Below the pieces are notes generated by a model. It worked only from the letters and a program-made list of their open reading frames with translations, was not told the origin of the DNA and ran no database searches. From the NCBI GenBank assembly GCA_964544305.1, contig CAZJAZ010000001.1:1-64000 (forward strand): a stretch of 64,000 nt of DNA, written 5' to 3'. Shown in pieces: positions 33,979 to 42,483 of this stretch; position 1 is the stretch's first letter; each line of letters begins with the position of its first letter. Source of the stretch: JAFDWI01 sp964544305 (GTDB lineage Bacteria > Actinomycetota > Acidimicrobiia > Acidimicrobiales > Iamiaceae). The position numbers and the translations under genes are program-made.

Positions 33979-34744
33979 TCGAGTTCTTCGATGGTTTCCA
34001 CCACTAGGTGTTCTCGTTGGCTGCATCGCGGTGTGGCAGGTCTGGGTCACCGTTGGCCACGTCGAAAGCTGGATTTTGCCCCCCCCAGGCGAGGTCTTCT
34101 CGGCTCTTTGGGACAATCGAACTGCGATCGCACACGCATCGTGGACCACGCTTGGCGAAGCGGTCATTGGACTGTTGATTGGAACGACTCTCGGGATTGC
34201 GATTGCCCTGGTGATGCAAATGATTCCGGGTTTGATACGGGCGGTGTCGCCGGTAATCGTGACCTCACAAACGATCCCGATTGTGGTGCTCGCGCCACTC
34301 GTGGCGGTCTGGTTTGGCTATGGGATCATGCCAAAGATTGTGCTCGTCGCATTGATCAGCTTCTTCCCAGTAACCGTTGCTGCGACGTCGGGCATGACCG
34401 GCGTCGATCCCAGTTTTATTGAACTCCTTCGATCGTTTGGCGCGAATCGTTGGGTCGTTCTGCGCAAAGTTCGCATTCCTGGGGCCATCGCCCCCACCTT
34501 TGCCGGATTACGAATTGCAGCGGCCTATGCAATTGGGAGCGCTGTTATTGGCGAGTATGTCGGCGGCACATCTGGCTTAGGGATCTTCATCGATCAATCC
34601 CATCGGTCATATCGAACCGATCAGATGCTGGCCGCGGTCATCGTTATTGCGGCACAAAGTATTGCGTTGTTTGCCGTCGTTGGCATGGTCCAGCGTCGTT
34701 GCACCCCTTGGGAAAGCCCGTCAACAAGAAAGAACTCAAAATGA
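33971..34744 (+). CDS. thiX: ABC permease of a thiamine-precursor importer (ThiX-like)
   Basis: A 257-residue permease of the NitT/TauT/SsuC family. It has about six helices and the ATPase-contact EAA loop ELLRSFGANRWVVLRKVRIPGAIAPTFAGLRIAAAYAIGSAVIGEY (about 155-200). Under a TPP riboswitch and beside an NMT1/THI5-type binding protein, it most likely imports a pyrimidine thiamine precursor, as in ThiXYZ systems. It starts 8 bases inside thiN and ends in an ATGA overlap with the binding protein gene. Confidence 0.9.
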   Translation: MRDRVLRWFPPLGVLVGCIAVWQVWVTVGHVESWILPPPGEVFSALWDNRTAIAHASWTTLGEAVIGLLIGTTLGIAIALVMQMIPGLIRAVSPVIVTSQTIPIVVLAPLVAVWFGYGIMPKIVLVALISFFPVTVAATSGMTGVDPSFIELLRSFGANRWVVLRKVRIPGAIAPTFAGLRIAAAYAIGSAVIGEYVGGTSGLGIFIDQSHRSYRTDQMLAAVIVIAAQSIALFAVVGMVQRRCTPWESPSTRKNSK

Positions 34745-35784
34745 GTAGCACGTTTCCACGTCGTATCCGTCGCTTGACCCTCAGCCTTTTCGTGCTTGGT
34801 GCGCTACTTGTCAGCGCGTCGTGTTCAGGGACGTCACATTCAAACAACGCGTCAAACGTGCCGAAGCTGAAAAAGGTGCGCGTCATGTTGGACTGGACGC
34901 CCAACACCAATCACTTGGGAATGTATGTGGCACAAGCCAAGGGCTGGTATCGACAAGCGGGACTCGATGTGAGTTTTGTTCAGCCTGGCCAAGGGAGCGA
35001 TCCGAACCAGGCCGTTGGCTCAAAGAGTGCTGATTTTGGCATCAGCTCTTCCGAGCAAGTCGTGCAAGCACGCCAAGCCAAGGTCCCTGTGGTTGCTATT
35101 GCGGCAATCATCGAGCACAACACATCGAGCTTGATCACGCTAGAGAAGTCGGGCATTGATCGGCCGGGAAAGCTCGAAGGCAAGACCTATGGCGCATACG
35201 GCGGTGGAGCATTTGAACAAGCACTGGTCCGCCAACTCGTGGCCTGCGATGGCGGAGACGGTGAGTCAGTGCGATTCACGCAGGTAGGAGAAGCCGACTA
35301 TCGCGTTGGACTCACGACCGGCGCATACGACGCCGTTTGGGTCTTTGATGGGTGGGACGTCATTCGGTTGCGCGATATCGATCATCTCGCACTCAACACC
35401 ATGTCGTTCCGCTCGCGCGATGATTGCATCCCCGATTGGTACACCCCGGTGATTGTCTCTGGCGAAACCACCATCAAGACGAATCCCGACATGGTCAAAC
35501 GCTTCTTGCGTGCCTCCGCAATGGGGTATCGATTTGCCATGGATAATCCCAAAGCTGCCGCGAACATCTTGGTCGACGCAGCACCGGGACTTGACCGCAA
35601 TCTTGTTGAGCGCAGCGCAACATTTCTCTCGACACGTTTTACGACGGAACCATCACGATGGGGTTATCAGCGGGAGTCAGTCTGGAACAATTTCGTGAAG
35701 TTTCTTGAAAACAACGACGTTCTCCATGCCGGGTTCGAAACGAAAAATGCCTACACGAACTCATTTTTGCCGGCCGACTCGTAG
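34741..35784 (+). CDS. thiY: ThiY-like substrate-binding lipoprotein (NMT1/THI5 family)
   Basis: A 347-residue binding protein. A signal peptide ends at LLVSASC near 28, likely lipidated though the lipobox is imperfect. The mature part opens with the NMT1/THI5 signature VRVMLDWTPNTNHLGMYVAQAKGWYRQAGLDV near 44-75, followed by QPGQGSDPNQAVGSKSADFGISSSEQV. This family binds formylaminopyrimidine (HMP precursor) in bacteria and relates to the yeast HMP-P synthase. Riboswitch control and neighbours support thiamine salvage. ATGA overlap with the permease. Confidence 0.9.
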   Translation: MSSTFPRRIRRLTLSLFVLGALLVSASCSGTSHSNNASNVPKLKKVRVMLDWTPNTNHLGMYVAQAKGWYRQAGLDVSFVQPGQGSDPNQAVGSKSADFGISSSEQVVQARQAKVPVVAIAAIIEHNTSSLITLEKSGIDRPGKLEGKTYGAYGGGAFEQALVRQLVACDGGDGESVRFTQVGEADYRVGLTTGAYDAVWVFDGWDVIRLRDIDHLALNTMSFRSRDDCIPDWYTPVIVSGETTIKTNPDMVKRFLRASAMGYRFAMDNPKAAANILVDAAPGLDRNLVERSATFLSTRFTTEPSRWGYQRESVWNNFVKFLENNDVLHAGFETKNAYTNSFLPADS

Positions 35785-35790
35785 CAATTC

Positions 35791-36534
35791 ATGATGTTGT
35801 CAATCGACAAACTGCGACATGAGTTTGCGCAGGGTGTCAACGTGCTCGACATTGACGCCCTGACGATCGAGCATGGTTCGTTCACCGCGATCCTCGGTCC
35901 GTCGGGATGCGGGAAGTCCACCTTGTTGCGCATACTCGCAGGACTAGTAATCCCAACAGCGGGTCATATCAAATTGCATGGCCGGCCACTTCCCTCACAC
36001 CCCGGCTTTGCCGCCTACATGGCACAAGACGATTCTTTATTGCCATGGCGACGTGCAATTGACAACGCGGTCTTGGGTGCTCAGGTCCAAGGCCATGACG
36101 TGAAGCATGCACGACACAAGGCCAATAGATTGTTCGAGCAATTTGGGTTGGCTGGACATGAGAACAAGTGGCCACGTGAACTATCTGGTGGGATGCGACA
36201 ACGTGTTGCGCTTTTGCGAACATTTCTTGTTGACACCGACCTTCTCCTGCTCGATGAGCCGTTCGGTGCGCTCGATGCGCTCACTCGGGAGACGATGCAA
36301 GCTTGGCTTCGTGAGGTGTTGTGTGTTGAACGTCGGACCGTTGTCCTTGTCACCCACGACATCGAAGAGGCACTCCTCTTGGCCGATCAAATCATCGTGC
36401 TTGGATCTGAGCCCGCCCGCAAGATTGCAGAGCATAGTGTCGCATTCCACTATGAGAACAACGAACAGATTCTGACTGACAAGAGATTTCTGGCTGAACG
36501 AATCGCTCTACGTCAACTTCTTCGACAAGCATGA
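35791..36534 (+). CDS. thiZ: ABC ATPase of the thiamine-precursor importer (ThiZ-like)
   Basis: A 247-residue ATPase with Walker A GPSGCGKST near 35, Q-loop MAQDDSLLPWRRAIDN near 75, signature LSGGMRQRVALLRTF near 131 and Walker B LLLLDEPFGALDALTRE near 150, the pattern of NitT/TauT/Ssu/Thi ATPases. It follows the binding-protein gene by 6 bases and completes an importer with binding protein and permease. The tail beyond 205 is short and lacks a regulatory domain. Confidence 0.92.
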   Translation: MMLSIDKLRHEFAQGVNVLDIDALTIEHGSFTAILGPSGCGKSTLLRILAGLVIPTAGHIKLHGRPLPSHPGFAAYMAQDDSLLPWRRAIDNAVLGAQVQGHDVKHARHKANRLFEQFGLAGHENKWPRELSGGMRQRVALLRTFLVDTDLLLLDEPFGALDALTRETMQAWLREVLCVERRTVVLVTHDIEEALLLADQIIVLGSEPARKIAEHSVAFHYENNEQILTDKRFLAERIALRQLLRQA

Positions 36535-36541
36535 GTTGTGT

Positions 36542-36976
36542 ATGGAGATCATTGAGCAGGTCGATATTGGTGCATCACCACGTGAGCTCTATCAGTTGGT
36601 ATCCGACCTATCGAGCTACCCGGATTGGCTTGGACTTGTCGAACGTGCTGATCGTCAACCAGGCGACGCACCGACTTGGACGGTCGAGCTCCGTGGGCGA
36701 ATTGGGCCGTTGGCACGATCAAAACGACTACAGATGATCCGCAGCGAGACTCGGCAAGACGCTTTCGTGCGATTCGAGCGCGCGGAGAGCGACGGGCGCG
36801 ACCACGCGGTCTGGCAACTCGAGGCAACAATCGAAGAAGTCAACCATGGCAGTCGTTTAACGATGCGCCTCTATTACGGGGGGAACAGGTTCGCGGTTGT
36901 GCTCGCTCCGGTATTGCGCGACGAGGTGCAACAAGCGCGACAGACCCTGCAAGCTCGCTATCCCACACAAGCCTAA
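36542..36976 (+). CDS. SRPBCC (polyketide cyclase/START-like) protein
   Basis: A protein of about 144 residues: MEIIEQVDIGASPRELYQLVSDLSSYPDWLG is the family opening, followed by beta strands and a long C-terminal helix, forming a hydrophobic-pocket fold. Function is not predictable. It begins 7 bases after thiZ, so it is probably read with the riboswitch operon, which is unusual for this family. A TTG two codons upstream is an alternative start. Its stop shares CTAA with the convergent ABC ATPase. Confidence 0.8.
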   Translation: MEIIEQVDIGASPRELYQLVSDLSSYPDWLGLVERADRQPGDAPTWTVELRGRIGPLARSKRLQMIRSETRQDAFVRFERAESDGRDHAVWQLEATIEEVNHGSRLTMRLYYGGNRFAVVLAPVLRDEVQQARQTLQARYPTQA

Positions 36977-37770
36977 TGTGACCGGACGGCTTGTGCTGAC
37001 CAACGTCCATTGGCGTGCGTGACGGCAAGCGGAAGGCCAAAGCATTTCGACAAATTTTCACTGACGAGAACGTCGTCAATCGAGCCGCTTGCAACGATGG
37101 ACCCGGCATCAAGTAAGAGCGCATGCGTGAAGCCAACGGGAATGTCTTCGGGATGATGTGTCACGAGCATGATGGGAGGAGAAATTTCGGATTGTGCCAG
37201 TGAGCTGATGGCATCAACAAGTTCTTCTCGACCCGCAAGATCCAAGCCCGAGCTTGGCTCATCAAGCAAGATCAACTCAGGCTCGTTCATCATTGTACGA
37301 GCGAGTTGCACGCGCTGACGTTCGCCCGCCGAAAGTGTCCCAAAGCGACGGTTCTGTAAATGGGCAACGCCAACTCGTTCAAGTTCAAACGTCGCGCGCT
37401 CTTTGTCCTGCGAGGTGTATGTGTGCCACCAAGGTTCAAGCGCGCCGAACTTCGCTGTCATTACCACCTCCTGAACAACAAGATCGGGGCGCAACTGATC
37501 GACAAGAGCCTGGGAACACATGCCGATGCGAGATCGCAGCGCACGCACATCGGTTCGCCCGAACCGTTCTCCAAAAACCTGCACGGTGCCTGCGGTGCAA
37601 TGGAGCGACATTGAAACGACGCGGATCAATGTCGTCTTGCCCGAACCATTTCGTCCCATCACCACCCAGCGTTGGTCGTGGCTCATGGTCCATGACACGT
37701 GATCCAACAGGGTCGCACCTTGTCGCTGCACGGTCACATCGCAGAGTTTCACGACGCTCTTGTTTGACAC
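36973..37770 (-). CDS. ABC transporter ATP-binding protein
   Basis: A 265-residue stand-alone ATPase: Walker A GRNGSGKTT near 40, Q-loop CSQAL, signature LSAGERQRVQLARTM near 147 and Walker B LILLDEPSSGLD near 170. The sequence resembles ModF/YlmA-like or iron/molybdate ATPases, and no permease is adjacent, so its role is unclear. GTG at 37770 is preferred: it follows TACATT by 7 bases and GGAAGG lies in that gap. Its promoter interlocks with that of the divergent F420 reductase. Confidence 0.86.
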   Translation of the reverse strand: MSNKSVVKLCDVTVQRQGATLLDHVSWTMSHDQRWVVMGRNGSGKTTLIRVVSMSLHCTAGTVQVFGERFGRTDVRALRSRIGMCSQALVDQLRPDLVVQEVVMTAKFGALEPWWHTYTSQDKERATFELERVGVAHLQNRRFGTLSAGERQRVQLARTMMNEPELILLDEPSSGLDLAGREELVDAISSLAQSEISPPIMLVTHHPEDIPVGFTHALLLDAGSIVASGSIDDVLVSENLSKCFGLPLAVTHANGRWSAQAVRSH

Positions 37771-37777
37771 GCCTTCC

Positions 37778-37787
37778 AATGTAGGGT
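37778..37787. promoter_or_regulatory. Interlocked divergent -10 elements: ABC ATPase and F420 reductase
   Basis: Minus-strand TACATT (37783-37778) is 7 bases from the GTG of the ATPase, and plus-strand TAGGGT (37782-37787) is 7 bases from the GTG of the reductase. They share TA at 37782-37783, the same geometry as at ruvC. A possible plus-strand -35 is TTGTTT at 37760-37765. Confidence 0.55.
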
Positions 37788-37794
37788 GACGCCC

Positions 37795-38463
37795 GTGAGA
37801 ATTGGAATACTCGGAGCAACCGGACCAGCAGGCAGCGCTCTTGGAGCGCGTTTGGCGACTCTTGGACACGAGGTGTTTTTAGGCTCTCGTGACGCGAGTC
37901 GGGCGGAAGCCATTCGGAGCGAAATGCTTGAGAAATGGCCGACATTTGACCTCGGCGCACTCCACGCGACAGATAATGCGGGGGCTGCGGACTGTGATGT
38001 CGTGGTTGTCGCAACGCCATGGGACGGCGCTGCTCCAACAGTGGCAGGCTTACAGAATGCGCTTTCGGGAAAAGTGGTGATTTGCATGGCGAACGCTCTC
38101 ACCAGGGTTGGCAAAGAGTTTCAACCCCTCATCCCACCTCGTGGTTCAGTTGCGGCCGATGTTGCCGCTGCGGCACCCCAAGCGAAAATTGTCGCTGCGT
38201 TCCAACATGTCCCGGCCCGAGAGCTCGGCGACCTTGCCTCACCGGTCGATTGTGACGTCCTCGTGTGTTCGGATCATTCCGACGCAACGCGACTTGCGAT
38301 TGGCATCGCGGCGTCCATTCCAGGCATTCGGGCTTTTGATGCAGGACGTCTCACCGCAGCCGGGGCGATTGAGTCGTTGACCGCAATCCTCATCGGTATG
38401 AATATTCGCTACAAAGCGCATCTCTCTGTTCGTCTTAGTGGTGTACCCGAGGATCACCACTAA
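37795..38463 (+). CDS. npdG: NADPH-dependent F420 reductase
   Basis: A 222-residue Rossmann protein of the F420:NADP oxidoreductase family, passing hydride between NADPH and coenzyme F420. It has MRIGILGATGPAGSALGARLA at the N-terminus (nucleotide loop), LGSRD near 33, VVVATPWDG near 70 and the F420-side region NALTRVGKEF near 102. A homologous family is metal reductases (STEAP-like), but length and motifs favour F420. The GTG at 37795 fits the promoter spacing better than the GTG at 37786. It overlaps mshC by TAATG. Confidence 0.86.
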   Translation: MRIGILGATGPAGSALGARLATLGHEVFLGSRDASRAEAIRSEMLEKWPTFDLGALHATDNAGAADCDVVVVATPWDGAAPTVAGLQNALSGKVVICMANALTRVGKEFQPLIPPRGSVAADVAAAAPQAKIVAAFQHVPARELGDLASPVDCDVLVCSDHSDATRLAIGIAASIPGIRAFDAGRLTAAGAIESLTAILIGMNIRYKAHLSVRLSGVPEDHH

Positions 38464-39626
38464 TGGAACGAATGCGGCCCATGCGACTCTATGACACGGC
38501 GCGACAGGACGTGGTGGATTTCGCTCCGGGTCAGTCCGTCACGATGTACACCTGCGGAATCACGCCCTATGACGCAACGCATATTGGGCACGCCGCAACA
38601 TATTTGACCTATGACGTGCTGCGACGTCGCTTGCACGATCGTGGTCATACAACACGTCTCGTACGAAACATCACCGATGTCGATGATGACCTGCTGCGCA
38701 AAGCCAGGGAACTTGGTGTTCACTACCTCGACTTGGCGGCTGGAGAAATCGATCGTTTTGACGCGGACATGGAGGCACTTGGCATGATCCCCGCCGATGT
38801 TGAACCGCGTGCCACATCGGCGATCGCGGATATTCGACGTTTTATCGGACAAGTGCTGGAATCCGGACACGCCTACCAAGCGGGCGGTTCGGTCTATTTT
38901 GACATTTCAAGAGTCTCAGACTTTGGCAAGATTTCGCACTTGGATCGAGAAGCGATGCTCACATTTGCTGCCGAGCGGGGCGGCAACGTTGATGACCCAA
39001 ATAAGCGCGATCCACTTGATTTCGTGTTGTGGCAACCCTCGTTACCTGACGAACCTGCGTGGGAATCGCTCTGGGGTCCCGGTCGCCCAGGTTGGCATGT
39101 TGAGTGTTCAACGCTTGCGTTACGCGAGCTTGGTGAAACGATTGATCTTCATGGCGGGGGAGCAGATCTGATCTTTCCGCACCACGAGTGCGAAGTAGCG
39201 CAATCTGAAGCGGCGACCGGAGTGCCATTTGTGCGTCACTGGATGCATCAAGCAATGGTTCGAATGGACGGCGAGAAGATGTCTAAATCGCTCGGCAATT
39301 TGGTGTTTGTTTCCGAGCTGCGGGCACGGGTCAATCCAATGGTGATCCGTGCCGCCCTGCTCGATCATCACTACCGTTCAGAGTGGGAATGGTCTTCGAA
39401 CGATATTCCACGAGCTCAAGATCGCGTTGCACGTTGGATGAAGACAAGCTCGCCAGAACGTGCAAGTGATTTGGCGCGAGTGCGAGATGCGCTTGATGAT
39501 GACCTCAACACGCCACGTGCCCTATCAGCGATTGATCAGGCAGCAAGCGATGGTTTTGGAGTGCAATCCTGTTGTTTGCTGCTTGGACTAGAAAGTACAG
39601 CGACAACAGCCCCTGACGTGAGCTAA
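38463..39626 (+). CDS. mshC: Mycothiol cysteine ligase (MshC)
   Basis: MshC joins cysteine to GlcN-inositol in mycothiol synthesis. The 387-residue class I synthetase fold has MYTCGITPYDATHIGHAATYLTYDVL near 28-52 (zinc Cys and HIGH), CSTLALRELGETIDLHGGGADLIFPHHECE near 215-245 and KMSKSLGN near 277. The CGITPYDATHIGHAATY form distinguishes MshC from CysRS, which has a different block (CGPTVYD), and it lacks the long C-terminal anticodon domain. It is translated right after the F420 reductase. The organism is therefore predicted to make mycothiol. Confidence 0.92.
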   Translation: MERMRPMRLYDTARQDVVDFAPGQSVTMYTCGITPYDATHIGHAATYLTYDVLRRRLHDRGHTTRLVRNITDVDDDLLRKARELGVHYLDLAAGEIDRFDADMEALGMIPADVEPRATSAIADIRRFIGQVLESGHAYQAGGSVYFDISRVSDFGKISHLDREAMLTFAAERGGNVDDPNKRDPLDFVLWQPSLPDEPAWESLWGPGRPGWHVECSTLALRELGETIDLHGGGADLIFPHHECEVAQSEAATGVPFVRHWMHQAMVRMDGEKMSKSLGNLVFVSELRARVNPMVIRAALLDHHYRSEWEWSSNDIPRAQDRVARWMKTSSPERASDLARVRDALDDDLNTPRALSAIDQAASDGFGVQSCCLLLGLESTATTAPDVS

Positions 39627-39653
39627 TGTGACGTTGACTCGTTGAGGAAAGGG

Positions 39654-40415
39654 ATGGCCGTGGCCAACCGGGATGTGGGACAGCTCTACACCGTGGCCCG
39701 AAAGGTGCTTGAGCCGACGTTTAAGTTCCTCTGGGATTTTCAATTCACCGGTCTTGAACGCCTACCCCTTGACGGTCCAGCGATTTTCTGTCCGAACCAC
39801 ACGTCAGTGTTGGATTCGTTCTTTCTTCCGCTCGCATTGCCCCGGCGCATTACGTATGTTGGTAAAGCCGAGTATTTAGATAGTTGGAAAACAAAGAAGC
39901 TCTTCCCCGCGCTCGGCATGATCCCAATTGACCGTTCGGGAGGCGACGCCTCGGAACGAGCACTCGATGCTGCGACCGGACTTCTCGAAGCGGGCGAGTA
40001 CTTCGGCATTTACCCCGAGGGGACTCGGTCCCGTACTGGGCAACTCTTCCGTGGGCACACGGGCCCAGCGCGGCTTGCGCTTCGTACTGGAGCCCCCCTT
40101 ATTCCAGTAGGTATACGTGGCTCACGAGCGGTCATGCCACCTGATGCGAAGTTCCCACGTTTATTTCGACCGGTTTCAATTCGAATGGGTCGACCAATTT
40201 CGGTTGACCGCTACAAAGGACGCGGCACCGATCGAATGGTGCTCCGACAAATTACGGACGAATTGATGTTTGAGATCCGTGCATTGTCAGGCCAAGAGTA
40301 CGTTGATTCCTATGCGACAAAATCTGATCGTGCGCTGGTCGTCGCGCATACGGCCAAAGTCACAGAATCTGGTCCGCTCCTTGGCGCAGGTATGAGTCAA
40401 GCCACACCCGCATGA
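39654..40415 (+). CDS. plsC: 1-acyl-sn-glycerol-3-phosphate acyltransferase (PlsC family)
   Basis: A 253-residue acyltransferase that acylates the sn-2 position of lysophosphatidate. Catalytic NHTSVLD (H-x4-D) lies near 45-51, substrate motif GKAEYL near 73, IYPEGTRSR near 120 and PLIPVGIRGS near 148. A membrane-associating N-terminus but no clear helix is seen. GAGGAAAGG directly precedes the ATG at 39654, preferred over a TTG four codons upstream. It lies between mshC and thrS. Confidence 0.9.
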   Translation: MAVANRDVGQLYTVARKVLEPTFKFLWDFQFTGLERLPLDGPAIFCPNHTSVLDSFFLPLALPRRITYVGKAEYLDSWKTKKLFPALGMIPIDRSGGDASERALDAATGLLEAGEYFGIYPEGTRSRTGQLFRGHTGPARLALRTGAPLIPVGIRGSRAVMPPDAKFPRLFRPVSIRMGRPISVDRYKGRGTDRMVLRQITDELMFEIRALSGQEYVDSYATKSDRALVVAHTAKVTESGPLLGAGMSQATPA

Positions 40416-40471
40416 GCTGGTGCGAGCAACGCAATGAAAATCTGCCAGGGAGAATGAGCCGGTAGACGAAC

Positions 40472-40477
40472 TACGCT
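40472..40477 (+). promoter_or_regulatory. -10 element of thrS (TACGCT)
   Basis: TACGCT is 8 bases before the ATG at 40486, with no Shine-Dalgarno. It would start the thrS-HIT-pgsA-patA operon. Confidence 0.55.
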
Positions 40478-40485
40478 CGTTGTAT

Positions 40486-42483
40486 ATGGCCACAATTTCA
40501 TTGCCAGACGGTTCTTCCCGAAATGTTGACGATGGTGCCACTGTCAAGGGAGTCGCCGAAAGTATTGGTCGACGTTTAGCCAAAGACGCCGTTATTGGGC
40601 TTGTCAACGACGTTCAACGTGACCTCGATTTTGTTATTGCAGATGGTGACACGGTTGCAATATTGACCGCATCATCGCCCGAGGGTTTGTACACCATCCG
40701 GCATTCAACGGCACATGTGCTCGCGCAAGCGGTTCTCGATCTTTTTCCCGGAGCGACGTTCGCCATTGGACCACCGGTCGAGAATGGCTTTTACTACGAC
40801 TTCGCGTTGCCTTGTGGCGATGATGGGTCGGCCCAAACCTTTACCCCGGATGATCTGATGCGCATTGAAGCACGCATGCGTGAGATTATGAAAGAAGCGC
40901 AGCCTTTCGTGTGCGACGAACTCGACAACGAAACCGCTCGCACGGTCTTTGCCGACCATCCTTTCAAACTGGAGATCATTGACGGCGAAGCCGATGATCC
41001 GACTTCGGTAACCGAACCGGGTCGAGTCCGCACCTACGAAAACCCACCAGCGAAACCAAAAGATATCCGGCCATTCCATGGCTATGACGGGTTCATTGAT
41101 CTCTGTCGCGGCCCGCACGTTCCCGACACGAGTCAATTTCTTGGTCATTTCAAACTCATGCGAGTCGCAGGAGCGTATTGGCGAGGCGATGAACACCGGC
41201 CGATGCTGCAACGGATCTACGGCACCGCGTGGGCCACCAAGAAGGATCTCGCAGCACACCTGCATCAATTGGAAGAGGCCGCAGCGCGTGATCATCGGAA
41301 ACTTGGCACCGAATTGGACCTCATTTCGTTTCCCAGTGAACTTGGTGCAGGTCTGGCGATCTGGCACCCCAAAGGGGCGATCGTTCGCAAGGCTCTCGAG
41401 GACTACAGCCGAGGCCGTCACGAACGAGGCGGTTACGACTTTGTTTACACCCCCCATATTTCCAATGGTCGCCTATTCGTTGAGAGTGGACACCTTGAAA
41501 ACTACGGCGACGACATGTACCCGCCGATGGCACTTGACAACGGGGAGTACTACCCCAAACCAATGAATTGCCCGATGCACATCTTGGTGTATCGGTCCCG
41601 TCAACGTTCGTATCGGGAGTTGCCGCTACGCCTCTTTGAACTCGGAACGGTCTATCGCTATGAACGTTCAGGTGCTCTGCACGGACTGATGCGGATCCGC
41701 GGGTTCACTCAGGACGACTCTCACATCTTTTGCACACCTGACCAAGTCGTAGATGAGATTGCGTCACTCTTGCAATTCATATTGAGCGTGCTTCGTACGT
41801 TTGGATTTGAAGATTTCGAAGCAAAGCTTTCCACTCGTCCCGTTGAAAAGACAGTTGGCAGTGACGAAAACTGGGAGGCTGCCACCGTCGCACTGCGATC
41901 TGCGCTTGAACGCGAGGGCCTTCCATTCGTTGTGGACGAAGCTGCCGGTGCCTTCTACGGTCCCAAGATTGACATCGACATACGAGACGCGATTGGGCGG
42001 ACTTGGCAACTGTCAACCATTCAAGCTGACTTCAATTTGCCTGAACGATTTGGGTTGGAGTTCGTGGCCGCTGATGGTTCCCGGCAGCGACCGATCATGA
42101 TTCATCGGGCCCTGTTCGGGTCGGTTGAACGATTCTTCGGCATTCTCCTGGAGCATTTTGCCGGCGCATTCCCGACCTGGCTGGCCCCAATTCAAGCCCG
42201 GGTGCTGCCGGTACGCGACGATCACGATGACTACGCAAATTTCGTGTGTACAACGTTGCAAAACGCTGGAATCAGAGTCGATGTCGATCTGGCCGACGAG
42301 AAGCTTGGGAATCGGATCCGCAAGGCAAAGACTGAAAAGATTCCGTACGTGCTTGTGGTGGGGGACGATGATGTTGCCAACTCCACGGTCGGCGTGAATC
42401 CACGGGGAGGCGAGGTTGAGCGTGGCGTCGCACTTGACGATTTTTCAGTGCGAATTTTGACGGAAGGTGCCGTGTCCCAGTGA
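40486..42483 (+). CDS. thrS: Threonyl-tRNA synthetase
   Basis: A 665-residue class II synthetase. It has an N-terminal TGS domain (MATISLPDGSSRNVDDG), an editing domain with HSTAHVLAQAVLDLFPGA near 72, catalytic motifs MNCPMHILVYRSRQRSYRELPLRLFELGTVYRYERSGALHGLMRIRGFTQDDSHIFC (about 360-417) and the anticodon-binding C-terminus. The ATG at 40486 is chosen over an in-frame TTG six bases upstream because it is 8 bases from TACGCT. It heads a phospholipid operon: the stop overlaps the HIT gene start by GTGA. Confidence 0.96.
   Translation: MATISLPDGSSRNVDDGATVKGVAESIGRRLAKDAVIGLVNDVQRDLDFVIADGDTVAILTASSPEGLYTIRHSTAHVLAQAVLDLFPGATFAIGPPVENGFYYDFALPCGDDGSAQTFTPDDLMRIEARMREIMKEAQPFVCDELDNETARTVFADHPFKLEIIDGEADDPTSVTEPGRVRTYENPPAKPKDIRPFHGYDGFIDLCRGPHVPDTSQFLGHFKLMRVAGAYWRGDEHRPMLQRIYGTAWATKKDLAAHLHQLEEAAARDHRKLGTELDLISFPSELGAGLAIWHPKGAIVRKALEDYSRGRHERGGYDFVYTPHISNGRLFVESGHLENYGDDMYPPMALDNGEYYPKPMNCPMHILVYRSRQRSYRELPLRLFELGTVYRYERSGALHGLMRIRGFTQDDSHIFCTPDQVVDEIASLLQFILSVLRTFGFEDFEAKLSTRPVEKTVGSDENWEAATVALRSALEREGLPFVVDEAAGAFYGPKIDIDIRDAIGRTWQLSTIQADFNLPERFGLEFVAADGSRQRPIMIHRALFGSVERFFGILLEHFAGAFPTWLAPIQARVLPVRDDHDDYANFVCTTLQNAGIRVDVDLADEKLGNRIRKAKTEKIPYVLVVGDDDVANSTVGVNPRGGEVERGVALDDFSVRILTEGAVSQ

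Noticed and set aside
38463..39626. Cysteinyl-tRNA synthetase as the identity of mshC
   Set aside because: The block CGITPYDATHIGHAATY and the short C-terminus fit MshC; CysRS has a CGPTVYD-type block and a longer C-terminal domain.
40705..41457. Minus-strand open frame (250 codons) within thrS
   Set aside because: Antisense to conserved synthetase motifs; no start signal and no family resemblance.
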